The translations under genes and the position numbers were made by a program. Below, piece after piece: positions 6,894 to 16,314 of a stretch of DNA of 64,000 bases. Source of the stretch: Chitinophaga varians. Its GTDB lineage: Bacteria; Bacteroidota; Bacteroidia; Chitinophagales; Chitinophagaceae. The notes beneath the pieces were generated by a model, which was not told the origin of the DNA, made no database searches, and was given only the letters and a program-made list of their open reading frames with translations. The DNA lies in contig NZ_JACVFB010000002.1 of the NCBI RefSeq assembly GCF_014529945.1, positions 992,001 to 1,056,000 of the forward strand, read 5' to 3'. How positions within the stretch are numbered: position 1 is the stretch's first letter; each line of letters begins with the position of its first letter.

Positions 6894-7977
6894 CTATGAT
6901 ATCATCTTTCTTGAGGTAAATGTCTAGGAGGTCTTTTTCTGATATGGTTATACCTCTCCGTTGTAATGCCAATTTTCTATCTTCATAAAACAGGCTAATC
7001 AGCTCTCGTTTATAGTCGTTTTCACCATGATGAAATGCCCTATGACAGGTGGGGCAGAGTACGATGATGTTCTCTGGTACATCAAGGCTGTTCTCGAAAT
7101 TACCCTGCAGGGCCATAGGAAGGAAATGATGAGCTTCTACAAACGGGTGTTTGTTTTTCTGAGAAGTGAAAGTTTTGTGATTCGGATCTACTTGACATTT
7201 GTATTGGGAGCGTTGGAGGGCATTCGAAGCAATACCAACATCTCTTTTCCATTTAGTGGTGACGTGTAACGCTGCTGAAGGCCTATCTATGGGCCCATCT
7301 GCTAGTTGTTTACCGGGCGCAGTTTGTATCTGCTCTTGAAAGTCACTTTCTGTTGGAACTGTTTTATGAACGATATCTGAGCCAATTTCTGCTTTCATCG
7401 TTTGGTATACCTTCATCATCTGCCTAAGATCATCTAATAACATTTGATCATTGGGCATTTCGTCGATGAAGTATACCTTATGAAAGATGGTGCCGTAAAT
7501 ATATCCTCTGGTGCGTGTCCTTTCTGCTTCTAGCCCTAGTTCCGCCAACGAAAATGCTGTTTCATCTTCAAATTGATTTCTTAACGCTCCTTGATTCTTC
7601 AGAATAATCTTTCTTCCCAATCTAGCGCCGTAGGTGTTCTCAAATTGTGTCCACCCTTGGAGCAGACAAAGGAAGAACTTCATCATGCCGGGATCAAACA
7701 AATACACGACATAATATCCCTTTTCAGGTGAGTCGGTGATGTCTTTATCAAGGATACATAAGTTGGGAACTTCAGCCATGCGGCCCTTCCCCACCGACCC
7801 TTTGAAGAGATATTGATCAGGAGATAACTGAGATTGCTGTTGAAGTAATACAGGCAGCTGCTCTGTCATTATTTTGGTAGAACGAAGATGCCCATAGTTT
7901 TTATTTGCAGATTCCTTATTTCTCTTTTTCTCTTCCGGATAGATATTGATAAATTCTGAGAATAGTTCTGTCAACAT
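6889..7977 (-). CDS. MrcB_N/DUF3578-HNH endonuclease (putative type IV restriction enzyme)
   Basis: This 362-residue protein has two parts. Residues 1-200 match the MrcB/DUF3578 N-terminal domain family: FKGSVGKGRMAEVPNLCIL at 58-76, then GYYVVYLF and FLCLLQGW. In McrB-like enzymes this domain position is used for recognition of modified DNA. Residues 258-316 form an HNH nuclease with zinc ligands C261, C308 and C311 and the catalytic EAHHFLP (H283/H284), N303 and H312 region. Such fusions are expected to cut modified (for example phage) DNA (inference). It lies 32 nt downstream of the ABC transporter gene and could be cotranscribed. No methyltransferase is nearby, consistent with type IV. 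Confidence 0.85.
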   Translation of the reverse strand: MLTELFSEFINIYPEEKKRNKESANKNYGHLRSTKIMTEQLPVLLQQQSQLSPDQYLFKGSVGKGRMAEVPNLCILDKDITDSPEKGYYVVYLFDPGMMKFFLCLLQGWTQFENTYGARLGRKIILKNQGALRNQFEDETAFSLAELGLEAERTRTRGYIYGTIFHKVYFIDEMPNDQMLLDDLRQMMKVYQTMKAEIGSDIVHKTVPTESDFQEQIQTAPGKQLADGPIDRPSAALHVTTKWKRDVGIASNALQRSQYKCQVDPNHKTFTSQKNKHPFVEAHHFLPMALQGNFENSLDVPENIIVLCPTCHRAFHHGENDYKRELISLFYEDRKLALQRRGITISEKDLLDIYLKKDDIIE

Positions 7978-8009
7978 GATTCATGGGTTCACATCAATAT
8001 TACAAAATA

Positions 8010-9863
8010 TTACTTATACCCTGCTGCCTGCAACTCAAACAACTCGGCATACTTCCCTCTCCGCTCCAGCAGTTCCTCATGACTTCCTATCTCTGCCAGT
8101 TGTCCTTTTTCGAGCACCAGGATCCGGTTGGCCATACGCACGGTGGAGAAACGATGTGATATCAGTACTGCTGTTTTGTCGCGGGTGAGGTCGGCGAAGC
8201 GGAGGAACACGTTGTATTCTGCCCGGGCGTCGAGGGCGGAGGTGGGCTCGTCGAGTATGAGGAGCTGTGCGTCTTTCATATAGGCGCGGGCGAGGGCTAT
8301 CTTCTGCCATTCGCCGCCGGAGAGGTCGATGCCCTGATTAAAGCGGCGACCGAGCATCTGTTCGTAACCAAGGGGCATTTTTTCGATGAGCGGTTCAGCG
8401 AGACTTTGCCGCGCCGCATCCTGGATGAGGACATGGTCGTGGCCGTGGGTGATATTGCCGACGGCGATATTCTGGGAGACGGTCATCTGATACCGCTGAT
8501 AGTCCTGGAAGATAACGCCTACCTGCGTACGTAATTCGGAGAGATCATATTCCCGGAGGTCTACCCCATCGAGGAGGATGCGGCCTTCTACGGGGTCGTA
8601 GAGGCGTGCCAGCAGCTTGACCAGCGTCGTTTTTCCGGCGCCGTTCTCTCCTACGAGGGCGAGTTTTTCGCCGGCATGGAGGGTGAAGTTGAGGTGACGG
8701 ATAGCCCATTTGTCTGAGTTGTGGTATTTGAAGCCTACGTCTTCAAAGGTGAAGCCCTGACGGATAGGGTGTGGGAACGGCCGTGGGTGCTGCGGTGAGC
8801 GCATCTGAGGCTGTATTTCGAAGAAATCGAAGAGATCTTTGAGGTACATGGCGCCTTGTGTTACGCTGGAGAAGCGGATCAGGATACCCTGGAAGGTGGT
8901 GCGCAGCTGTCGGAAGGAGCCGGCGAGGAAGGCCAGGCTACCGATGCTCAGCACACCGGTGACGGTCTGCAGGATGATGATCACATAGGCGGCATAGTAG
9001 CCGGCGCTGCCCAGCAGGGCAAACAGTGTCCCCCAGACGGCGTGACGGGATTCGAGGTTCTTTTTGTCGCTGTAGAACTTATCGGAGATCACGCGGAAAC
9101 GCTGTACCAGAAAATCGGACAGGTCGAAGACTTTCACTTCTTTGGCGGTCTCATCGCTGGCGCCGAGGTAACGGATATAGTCCAGTTCACGGCGATCGGA
9201 TGTTTGTCCCCAGGTGAGCCGATAATGCAGGTGGTTGAAGTGAGATTCATTCAGGAAGGCCGGAATAACGGCAACGAGCAACAGCAGTATCAGCCATGGA
9301 TTGAACACGATGAGGCCGGCGGCCAGGAAGCCCATGGTGATGAGGTCCTGTACCTGGCTGAATACCTGCGACAGCAAAATAGTGCGACCGATCGTCTGTT
9401 GACGGGCACGTTCCAGCTTATCATAAAATTCGGAATCTTCAAACTGGTCCAGGTCCAGCGAGGCGGCATGTTCCATGATTTTCACCGAGGTGTGGTTGGC
9501 GACCAGGTCGCCTAACAGACTGTCGATAAGGGTGATCGCCCGGCTGAGGGCATCTGAAAGGATGGCCAGCCCGAATTCGAGGGCCACCAGCTGCCATAAA
9601 TGCTGTGTATCGTGGTGGGCATGGTCTTTACTAATCAATACTACTTCATCAATGATGAGTTTACCAACATACAACAGGGAGAGCGGCATGGCAGATTGAG
9701 CAATGCGAAGCACGCCGTTGGCGATCGTGAAGCCCCGGTGGGTCTGCCATACCATCCGGAAAAAGGCCGGGATATTACTGAGGGCGGCTAATCTTTCGCG
9801 AAAAGTCAGTTTATCTTCTGCTGCCCTTGTACGTTTCTTATGAGTGGTGCCATACTTATTCAT
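8010..9863 (-). CDS. ABC transporter, fused permease and ATPase
   Basis: A half-size exporter of 617 residues. The N-terminal ~330 residues hold about six membrane segments (for example LYVGKLIIDEVVLI and NPWLILLLLVAVIPAF). The nucleotide-binding domain has Walker A GENGAGKTTL, signature LSGGEWQKIALARA, Walker B LLILDEPTSALD and switch histidine LISHRF. The LSGGEWQ form of the signature occurs in a subgroup of ABCB/MsbA-like exporters of lipids, peptides or drugs; the substrate cannot be told. It would act as a homodimer in the inner membrane. The ATG start at 9863 is close to a divergent small ORF. Confidence 0.9.
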   Translation of the reverse strand: MNKYGTTHKKRTRAAEDKLTFRERLAALSNIPAFFRMVWQTHRGFTIANGVLRIAQSAMPLSLLYVGKLIIDEVVLISKDHAHHDTQHLWQLVALEFGLAILSDALSRAITLIDSLLGDLVANHTSVKIMEHAASLDLDQFEDSEFYDKLERARQQTIGRTILLSQVFSQVQDLITMGFLAAGLIVFNPWLILLLLVAVIPAFLNESHFNHLHYRLTWGQTSDRRELDYIRYLGASDETAKEVKVFDLSDFLVQRFRVISDKFYSDKKNLESRHAVWGTLFALLGSAGYYAAYVIIILQTVTGVLSIGSLAFLAGSFRQLRTTFQGILIRFSSVTQGAMYLKDLFDFFEIQPQMRSPQHPRPFPHPIRQGFTFEDVGFKYHNSDKWAIRHLNFTLHAGEKLALVGENGAGKTTLVKLLARLYDPVEGRILLDGVDLREYDLSELRTQVGVIFQDYQRYQMTVSQNIAVGNITHGHDHVLIQDAARQSLAEPLIEKMPLGYEQMLGRRFNQGIDLSGGEWQKIALARAYMKDAQLLILDEPTSALDARAEYNVFLRFADLTRDKTAVLISHRFSTVRMANRILVLEKGQLAEIGSHEELLERRGKYAELFELQAAGYK

Positions 9864-9911
9864 GATATTAATTTACGGAAAAATGCCATGCGAAACCGAT
9901 GACCAATTCCC

Positions 9912-9919
9912 TATATTTG
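9912..9919 (+). promoter_or_regulatory. Bacteroidota-type promoter core (TATATTTG)
   Basis: TATATTTG matches the TAnnTTTG core of the main Bacteroidota sigma factor. It lies 30 nt before the ATG at 9949, which argues that upstream ATG codons in that frame are not used. No convincing TTG element is seen at the usual distance. Confidence 0.45.
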
Positions 9920-9948
9920 CTCCGGAGAATGCAAAAATCCAGATCTAC

Positions 9949-10056
9949 ATGGTAGTACTTTTTGTTCTTATTGTGGCCGCGGCCGTTTTGGTAACCGCCG
10001 GCGCGGTAACCGCCATTAATCTGCAGTCCGCTAAGTGGGCTTCTTTTGAAGATTAA
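9949..10056 (+). CDS. Small single-pass membrane protein, unknown
   Basis: This is a 35-residue ORF, mostly one hydrophobic helix (MVVLFVLIVAAAVLVTAG) followed by a polar tail ending KWASFED. It is not recognised. The frame is open further upstream (ATG codons at 9844 and 9883), but the promoter core at 9912-9919 favours the ATG at 9949. It lies between the divergent ABC transporter and the GT87 gene. Confidence 0.5.
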   Translation: MVVLFVLIVAAAVLVTAGAVTAINLQSAKWASFED

Positions 10057-10148
10057 TTAACTTCTTACTTTTAGAATTACCATCTTCCAATAGGGGGATG
10101 CGGCTTTTTGCTGCGTCATATCAGCACAATATAGTATTTAGACCTACG

Positions 10149-11372
10149 ATGAATCACACAGCTGTACAGCGCAAACGAAACCTGCTGACTTATTTAGGGG
10201 AGAAGGAATGGCTGATCATGTTCCTTTGGTTTGGATTGGCTTTTATTGGTGCTATTACGGAAATATCCCGGGGTAATATCAATAACTTCCTCATTTTCAA
10301 GAACGTATTCTTTCACCTGATACATCAGCAACCACTATATATCGAGTATCCACAGGAATACTACGACGTAAACCTGTATGGGCCTGTATTTAGCCTGGTC
10401 ATTGCTCCTTTTGCCGGACTCGAAACGAAAGTAGGCGCCCTGCTGTGGGCCATGACCGGCGCGGGCGTACTGTATTATGCCATCCGCCAGCTGCCGCTGA
10501 ACAGATTACAACAAAACATCATTCTGTTGCTGTGTACGCAGGAGTTGATGGGCGCCAGTGGATGGTTTCAGATGAATCAGTTCATCGGGGGCTTTATCAT
10601 CCTGACGTTCGCCAGTATTGTGAAAGGAAAGGATATGATGGCGGCGTTTCTGATCGTGCTGGGCACAATGACGAAAATCTATGGTATCGTGGGGCTGGCA
10701 TTCTTCTTTTTCAGCAGCAACCCCAGAAGGCTGATCACCGGGTTGTTCCTGTGGGGAGCTGTCCTGTTTGCGGCGCCTATGTTGCTTTCCAGCCCGCAAT
10801 ATGTGATCAACTGTTACTTTGAATGGTATGCGGCCCTCGTGCATAAGAACGCGCTGAATGAGGCTGTTACCACCACCTTCCAGAATATTTCTGCCGGAGG
10901 GTTTATCCAGCGGGTGCTTCATTTGCCGGCATTGGATAATAGCTACGTGCTGGTACCGGCAGTATTGATTTTTTTATCGCAATACATACGGCTGCCGTAT
11001 CGGTACAACTCCCGTTACCGGTTGTACATCCTGTGCTCAGTGCTGATGTTCCCGGTGCTCTTCAGCAGCAGCTCCGAATCACCGACTTACATTATCGCCA
11101 TACCGGCCATCTGTATCTGGTACGTGATGCAGCCGGCCACCCGTGCAAATAATATATTCCTGTTTTTCGCCATACTGCTGGTGAGTTTCTCCCATTCCGA
11201 TGTAGTAACGCCCTGGGTACGCAAGAACCTGGCGGTGCCTTACGCACTAAAAGCCCTGCCTTGTCTGGTGCTTTGGTTGATGATTGCCTGGGAGATTTTT
11301 ACGAAACAGTTCCTGAAGAAACCAGCAAAGCCTGAAGTCGCTCCTGTACTGGAGCCCGCGGAACAACTTTAA
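10149..11372 (+). CDS. GT87-family (DUF2029) polyprenol-sugar mannosyltransferase-like membrane protein
   Basis: This multi-pass membrane protein of about 407 residues has the glycosyltransferase 87 pattern. The first membrane segment is followed by a periplasmic loop with an acidic/aromatic stretch (EYPQEYYDVNLYGPVFS), then about ten hydrophobic segments. GT87 enzymes use polyprenyl-phosphate sugars in the inner membrane to build glycans. The acceptor is unknown. The start is uncertain: the ATG at 10149 (MNHTAVQRKRN) is preferred, but an in-frame ATG at 10098 is possible. A strong terminator follows, so the gene probably stands alone. Confidence 0.78.
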   Translation: MNHTAVQRKRNLLTYLGEKEWLIMFLWFGLAFIGAITEISRGNINNFLIFKNVFFHLIHQQPLYIEYPQEYYDVNLYGPVFSLVIAPFAGLETKVGALLWAMTGAGVLYYAIRQLPLNRLQQNIILLLCTQELMGASGWFQMNQFIGGFIILTFASIVKGKDMMAAFLIVLGTMTKIYGIVGLAFFFFSSNPRRLITGLFLWGAVLFAAPMLLSSPQYVINCYFEWYAALVHKNALNEAVTTTFQNISAGGFIQRVLHLPALDNSYVLVPAVLIFLSQYIRLPYRYNSRYRLYILCSVLMFPVLFSSSSESPTYIIAIPAICIWYVMQPATRANNIFLFFAILLVSFSHSDVVTPWVRKNLAVPYALKALPCLVLWLMIAWEIFTKQFLKKPAKPEVAPVLEPAEQL

Positions 11373-11393
11373 TAGTAACTCATTTGTAATATG

Positions 11394-11423
11394 AGGAGGG
11401 CCGGTATAATTACCGGCCCTCCT
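11394..11423 (+). terminator. Strong terminator after the GT87 gene
   Basis: The perfect 13-bp GC-rich stem AGGAGGGCCGGTA/TACCGGCCCTCCT has a TAAT loop and is followed by GATTTTG. It lies 22 nt after the stop codon. Confidence 0.8.
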
Positions 11424-11471
11424 GATTTTGAGGGATATCCGGCAATAACCTTCCGTTCACAAAAAAAGTCC

Positions 11472-11501
11472 TTGAAAAGTTATCATGACCGCGTATATTA
11501 G
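11472..11501 (+). promoter_or_regulatory. Promoter of the GH92 gene
   Basis: TTG at 11472-11474, then 19 nt, then TATATTAG at 11494-11501, a near match to the Bacteroidota TTG/TAnnTTTG promoter. An AAAAGGA ribosome-binding-like sequence follows just before the ATG at 11522. Confidence 0.5.
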
Positions 11502-11521
11502 CTTGCTAAAAGGATTTAGTT

Positions 11522-13804
11522 ATGAACATGGGATTTAGGATCGGTGGTGCGCTTACCTTGTCGGCCCTGATGCTCAACGGCACTCAGGCATCGGCGCAGG
11601 TAAAGCCCGCCAAAGGCTTCATCGAAAGCAGATCGGTAGCAGCGGTAGACCCTTACATCGGCTCCGGCGGCCATGGCCACGTATTTGTTGGCGCCAGCGT
11701 GCCTTACGGCGCGGTACAGGTAGGCCCCACTAACATCGTTAAAGGATGGGACTGGTGCTCCGGCTATCACTACTCTGACAGTGTTGTTATCGGCTTCTCT
11801 CAGATGCACCTGAGCGGCACCGGTATCGGCGACCTCGGCGATGTGCTGATCATGCCCTACACCGGAAAAGTCCGCACCAACCGCGGTACCCAGGAAAATC
11901 CTACTTCCGGCTACGGCTCCCACTATTCACATACCCGCGAAAAAGCCCGCCCGGGATACTACGCTGTAAAACTGGACGACTATAACATCGACGTGGAACT
12001 AACAGCCTCCGAAAGAGTAGCGCTGCATAAATATACCTTCCCGAAAAATGAACCAGCCAACATCATCATCGATCTGAAGGAAGGCATCGGCTGGGACGCT
12101 CCCGTAGAAACATTCATCCGTAAAGTAGACGACTATACCCTCGAAGGTTACCGCTACTCCAAAGGATGGGCGGAAGACCAACGGGTATGGTTCACCATTA
12201 AATCCAATGTACCGGTAAAACAATTCCAGGTATTTGAAGGAGATACCCAACAAACAGGCATCTCCCTGAAAGGAAAAGCAGTAAAAGGCGTCATCTCCTT
12301 CGAAAAATCACCAGGACAAGTAATGCTGAAAGTAGGCATCTCCCCTGTCAGCAGCGCCAATGCACTGGCTAACATCAATGCGGAAATGCAGGGATGGGAC
12401 TTCGCCAAAGTGGTGAACGGCGCCAACGCCAAATGGGATAAGGAACTGTCTAAAGTAGATATTCAAACGAAAGACGAAGCCGCCCGCCGCGTTTTCTACA
12501 CCGCACTCTATCACACCATGATAGACCCGGCCCTCCTCAACGACCACGATGGCAGCTATCGCGGTACCGACAAAAAAGTGTACCCCAATCCTGGTTTTGA
12601 CAACTACTCCGTATTCTCCCTATGGGACATCTATCGCTCCGCCGCACCGCTGAGCACCATCCTGCATCCGGAAAAAGTGAACAGCTTCGTGAACTCCATG
12701 ATCACCATACACAAACAACAGGGCAAACTGCCGGTATGGCCACTCATGGGCAGCGAAACCAACTGTATGGTAGGCTATCATGCGGTACCTCCTATCGTTG
12801 ACGCCTATCTGAAAGGTTTCACCGGCTTTAATGCAGAAGATGCTTTTGCCGCCATGAAAGCTACTTCTATGCGTGATGACCTCGGCGTTAAATACGTAAA
12901 AGAAAGAGGCTATATCCCGGCTGATAAAGAATACGAATCTGTGTCCAAAGCGATGGAATACGCTATCGATGACTGGTGCATCGCTGCGATGGCTAAAAAA
13001 ATGGGCAAAACGGAAGATTACGAATACTATAAAAGACGGGCTGCCTACTACAAAAACTATTTCGATAGCACGATTAAGTTTGTACGTCCGCGTATGAGCG
13101 ACGGCAGCTTTAAAACACCCTATGATCCGTTCAACTCCATCCATGAGAAAGGTGATTTCACGGAAGGTAACGGCTGGCAATACACCTGGCTGGTGCCACA
13201 GGACGTGGAAGGACTGATCAACCTGATGGGTGGCGATGAAGCTTTCACCCGCAAACTCGATAGCCTCTTCACGGCGAAAGGCGATATGGGCGCAGAGGCA
13301 TCCAACGATATCTCCGGCCTGATCGGCATGTATGCGCATGGTAATGAGCCCAGCCACCACGTCACTTATATGTATGCTTTCGCTGGCAACCAGTGGAAAA
13401 CAGCAGAGAAAGTAAGACAGGTCATGAAAGATTTCTACTTCGACCAGCCGGAAGGCCTTGCTGGTAACGAAGACTGTGGCGCGATGTCTTCCTGGTACGT
13501 ATTCTCTTCCCTGGGCTTCTACCCGGTAAATCCCGCCAATGGTGTGTATGTGATGGGAAGTCCGCTGTTTGATAAGGCAACGGTGAAACTGCAGGACGGT
13601 AAAACCTTTACGGTACAAACCATCAACAACAGCAAAGAGAATATCTACATCCAAAGCATTAAGCTTAACGGGAAGCCTTATACGAAAAGCTTCATCACAC
13701 ACCAGGACCTCTTAAAAGGAGGAACAATGGTGGTGACGATGGGTAACAAACCGAATGTCAACTTTGGTAAAGCCGTGGCAGACAGACCAGCAAACGATTT
13801 GTAA
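11522..13804 (+). CDS. GH92 family alpha-mannosidase (exported)
   Basis: This 760-residue glycoside hydrolase family 92 protein belongs to a group of calcium-dependent exo-acting alpha-mannosidases that trim mannan or N-glycans. A signal peptide (hydrophobic LTLSALMLNGTQASA) precedes the N-terminal beta-sandwich with VDPYIGSGGHGHVFVGASVP. The (alpha/alpha)6 domain shows the family motifs: GSETNCMVGYHAVP, EGNGWQYTW (Glu548, in the motif expected to hold the catalytic acid), HGNEPSHH and GNEDCGAMSSWYVFSSLGFYP (Asp651 region, expected base). The length is normal. It is probably periplasmic or surface-exposed. It converges with the glycosidase/CBM9 operon across the inverted repeat at 13831-13903. 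Confidence 0.95.
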   Translation: MNMGFRIGGALTLSALMLNGTQASAQVKPAKGFIESRSVAAVDPYIGSGGHGHVFVGASVPYGAVQVGPTNIVKGWDWCSGYHYSDSVVIGFSQMHLSGTGIGDLGDVLIMPYTGKVRTNRGTQENPTSGYGSHYSHTREKARPGYYAVKLDDYNIDVELTASERVALHKYTFPKNEPANIIIDLKEGIGWDAPVETFIRKVDDYTLEGYRYSKGWAEDQRVWFTIKSNVPVKQFQVFEGDTQQTGISLKGKAVKGVISFEKSPGQVMLKVGISPVSSANALANINAEMQGWDFAKVVNGANAKWDKELSKVDIQTKDEAARRVFYTALYHTMIDPALLNDHDGSYRGTDKKVYPNPGFDNYSVFSLWDIYRSAAPLSTILHPEKVNSFVNSMITIHKQQGKLPVWPLMGSETNCMVGYHAVPPIVDAYLKGFTGFNAEDAFAAMKATSMRDDLGVKYVKERGYIPADKEYESVSKAMEYAIDDWCIAAMAKKMGKTEDYEYYKRRAAYYKNYFDSTIKFVRPRMSDGSFKTPYDPFNSIHEKGDFTEGNGWQYTWLVPQDVEGLINLMGGDEAFTRKLDSLFTAKGDMGAEASNDISGLIGMYAHGNEPSHHVTYMYAFAGNQWKTAEKVRQVMKDFYFDQPEGLAGNEDCGAMSSWYVFSSLGFYPVNPANGVYVMGSPLFDKATVKLQDGKTFTVQTINNSKENIYIQSIKLNGKPYTKSFITHQDLLKGGTMVVTMGNKPNVNFGKAVADRPANDL

Positions 13805-13830
13805 ATTTTGGTATTTAGAAATTTGATTAT

Positions 13831-13903
13831 TGTTGTTTAGGAATTTAGCTATTTAAAACAGCCGAAACAAAAAGGCATTAAATAACTAAATTCCTAAACG
13901 ACA
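13831..13903. terminator. Long AT-rich inverted repeat between convergent genes
   Basis: Arms 13831-13856 and 13878-13903 pair over 26 bp with two mismatches around a 21-nt loop. It is likely a bidirectional terminator for GH92 and the minus-strand glycosidase, and one of several similar elements in this window. Confidence 0.65.
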
Positions 13904-13915
13904 AAATATCAGAAA

Positions 13916-15004
13916 CTACACGCTTTCTCCCAATACCTGTAATACTTCCGGCGTTACGGTGCCGAAAATAGATACCCCCGCTGCACCATTGTCTATGGCC
14001 AGTTTCACCGCTTCACGAAGATCATTGTAGTTATTGTTGAAATCAGGCAGGAATAACCCGGCATACAGTGGGAAAGCACCGTGCAGGGTCTTTACGCCTT
14101 CGGCAACGGCATCTCCTATCCAGGTAATATTTTCCCGGTAAAATCCGTGGTAGATCATCGGCATCACAGCATTCAATGGCCAGTTGGTCCAGTCCTGCCG
14201 CACAATACGTTTGGCAATGTCCGGCGTCGGAAACACGGCAGCAGAAATAGGCTTTTTATGTTGTTTGGCCACCTGCGCCAGATTTTTTACCACATGGGTG
14301 ATACGATCATAGCGGAATCTACGCCAGGATGGACTTTGATCGGGATGCTCTATTTCCAGCGGATCATGGCCATAAGTGGATTTGTAGGCGCTGCGGCAAT
14401 CGTTGCAATAGCAGAAGTCATATTCGGGCAGCTCCTTCGACTGATCAATACCGTATTTGCTCCACAGGTTCACCGGCAGCACAACGTCGCAAAAGCGAAC
14501 ATAGTCCAGGTGGATACCATCTACATAATCCTTCGACAGCGCCTGCTCTACCTGTGATTTCAGATAGTCGACCACTCCCGGTTTGCTGGGACATAACCAG
14601 CGGTAGTAATCCACATAAGGCGGATGATTGGAGCAGGATTCTCCTTTGCGGTTTACAGCATACCATTCCGGGTGGCTGGCCAGTAACTCTTTTTCGCCAC
14701 GGTTCATGGTCCACATCCAACGATGCGCCTTGATGCCGGCGGCTTTGGCAGCTTTGAAATGTACTTCGCTGTCGGCCTCAAAGAAAAGGTCGGTGATACC
14801 GGCCCTGCGATAAGTCGCATAACGTTTGGCCAGATCAGCAGCTTTCTCTTTGGGATCAGGATTGATCCACACCCGATGTTGGATGCCTATTTTCTCCATG
14901 GACTGTGGCTGCTTCGCAGTACCGGCTGCCATAACGGGCAGCGACGGCTTAGCCAATGCCAGGCTTCCCAGTCCCAATGCTTTGATGAAATTACGTTTAT
15001 TCAT
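13916..15004 (-). CDS. Putative exported glycoside hydrolase, GHL10-like (family 10-like TIM barrel)
   Basis: This 362-residue protein has a Tat-like N-terminus (NKRNFIKALGLGSLALA) as often seen on Bacteroidota secreted proteins. A TIM-barrel fold follows with the family-typical DGIHLDYVRF strand at 162-171, where D167 is a likely active-site residue, and PVMPMIYHGF later. These proteins are annotated as hypothetical glycosyl hydrolases (GHL10/GHL13 type); the substrate is unknown. Two Cys in CYCNDC (around residues 196-200) are unusual for the barrel and may bind metal or form a disulfide. It is the second gene of a two-gene unit with the CBM9-like gene, 5 nt apart. Confidence 0.72.
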   Translation of the reverse strand: MNKRNFIKALGLGSLALAKPSLPVMAAGTAKQPQSMEKIGIQHRVWINPDPKEKAADLAKRYATYRRAGITDLFFEADSEVHFKAAKAAGIKAHRWMWTMNRGEKELLASHPEWYAVNRKGESCSNHPPYVDYYRWLCPSKPGVVDYLKSQVEQALSKDYVDGIHLDYVRFCDVVLPVNLWSKYGIDQSKELPEYDFCYCNDCRSAYKSTYGHDPLEIEHPDQSPSWRRFRYDRITHVVKNLAQVAKQHKKPISAAVFPTPDIAKRIVRQDWTNWPLNAVMPMIYHGFYRENITWIGDAVAEGVKTLHGAFPLYAGLFLPDFNNNYNDLREAVKLAIDNGAAGVSIFGTVTPEVLQVLGESV

Positions 15005-15009
15005 AAGCG

Positions 15010-16143
15010 TTATTTTCTATTGGTGTAGACACGACCTTCCTGATTAATATAAATTGGTCCGTCTAATTTGCCGCCCCGAATAGAGGCCGTGAATTGAGAA
15101 CTAATGCCTTCCAGTTGTAGTGTGTAGGTGACGCCATCCGCTGCAGTCTGTTTAACCGGCATTTTCAGCTCCTGGAGGTTAGCAGCGAATTTTCCATGAC
15201 GTTCCAGGTACCGTACCTGCTCATGAAAAACATGCCACAGCAGGCGTTTGGCGGGTTCAGCGACCGGCATCCGGAATGAAGCGGTTGCCTGGCTGGTGGG
15301 TTGTGTGCTGAATTGCAGGTATCCCCATCTTTCGGGGGCATGCATGTTGATGATTTCCTGTGGAGACCATACCCAGTTGTTTTCGGGCTTTTTCAGCTTC
15401 ACATACTGGCCGTCTTTTATATCGGTATCCCACTCCACCCGGGAGAAATTGATACGCCAGGTGCTGCCGTCGGAAGGGCGCTGTACGTCGTTGAAGAAAC
15501 GCAACGCATTAAACGGTATCGCCATTTCCACGGTCCATTCCTGGTCTTTGTCGTTGGGTTGATTGAGGGTGCCGTTAATATGAACGGCGGTTTTAAGCCC
15601 TTTAGTATCCCAGTTGAGCAATGCGTTGCCACCATGCCGGTATGGTTTGTTCATGAACAGGTCCATAACAGTATTGTAGGCATTGATTTCCAGTTCAAAA
15701 TACTGATGGGTGTCACCATCAGGGTCAATGAATACTTCAAAGTCGTTGTCCTGAAATATGATGGCGTCGTGGTCTTTAAGGGTGGCCCATATGTGCGGCT
15801 CCTGCATCACCGCCGCAATGTAGAGGTACTGTTGGTCCCACATCATTTTTACGCGGGTACGCAGCGGCGGCGCTGGTTTGGCATCACCTTCAATGTCTGT
15901 GAAGTCATCTGTCCAGGGTACCTGGTTCCACGCCTTTTCAGACAGCTGCCCATCGATAGACACACTATCAGCAGTACGATAACATACATAGTGGCGAGGC
16001 GTACCGGTAAATGGTTTGAAGGCTTCTGAAAAAGTTTGTGCCGATACGTTTTTAACACTGACACAAGTTAACACCCCAATAATAGCAATGGCAAAAAAGT
16101 GCGCGACTGGTTTCCGTCGCTCATGATTAAATGAACGTCCCAT
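15010..16143 (-). CDS. Carbohydrate-binding family 9-like (CBM9) exported protein
   Basis: This 377-residue protein has an N-terminal signal peptide (FFAIAIIGVLTCVSVKNVSA) and a family 9-like carbohydrate-binding domain: DGQLSEKAWNQVPWTDDFTD, then YLYIAAVMQEPHIWATLKDH, FEVFIDPDGDTHQYFELEIN and WTVEMAIPFNAL. Proteins of this kind, common in Bacteroidota, bind or process sugars outside the cytoplasm. It is immediately upstream of the putative glycoside hydrolase (5-nt gap), so the two probably act on the same glycan. The C-terminal 100 residues are not recognised. Confidence 0.82.
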   Translation of the reverse strand: MGRSFNHERRKPVAHFFAIAIIGVLTCVSVKNVSAQTFSEAFKPFTGTPRHYVCYRTADSVSIDGQLSEKAWNQVPWTDDFTDIEGDAKPAPPLRTRVKMMWDQQYLYIAAVMQEPHIWATLKDHDAIIFQDNDFEVFIDPDGDTHQYFELEINAYNTVMDLFMNKPYRHGGNALLNWDTKGLKTAVHINGTLNQPNDKDQEWTVEMAIPFNALRFFNDVQRPSDGSTWRINFSRVEWDTDIKDGQYVKLKKPENNWVWSPQEIINMHAPERWGYLQFSTQPTSQATASFRMPVAEPAKRLLWHVFHEQVRYLERHGKFAANLQELKMPVKQTAADGVTYTLQLEGISSQFTASIRGGKLDGPIYINQEGRVYTNRK

Positions 16144-16258
16144 TTCTCTATAGCTCCAAAGTTAATTTAGCAATCCAATTCAAAATATGCTCCCAAGATA
16201 GGCAATAGTTTGCGCAATATGTGCAGGAGCTGTTTTCCTGACGACCTTCAGACAAACA

Positions 16259-16296
16259 AAAAAACCTGACTGGAAAGGAATCCCAATCAGGTTTTT
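16259..16296 (-). terminator. Terminator after the M13 peptidase gene
   Basis: The stem AAAAACCTGA/TCAGGTTTTT is followed by a T run on the minus strand, just beyond the stop codon at 16315. The remaining interval to the CBM9 gene start (16143) shows no gene. Confidence 0.75.
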
Positions 16297-16314
16297 GAAA
16301 TTTTAAGGAAGAAA

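Noticed and set aside
5088..8000. A prophage or integrative element bounded by the tRNAs.
   Set aside because: No integrase, transposase, phage structural gene or duplicated tRNA 3' end was seen; only island-like content.
14081..14557. A 158-codon plus-strand frame antisense to the putative glycosidase.
   Set aside because: No domain, and it lies wholly inside a well-supported minus-strand gene with signal peptide and active-site motifs.
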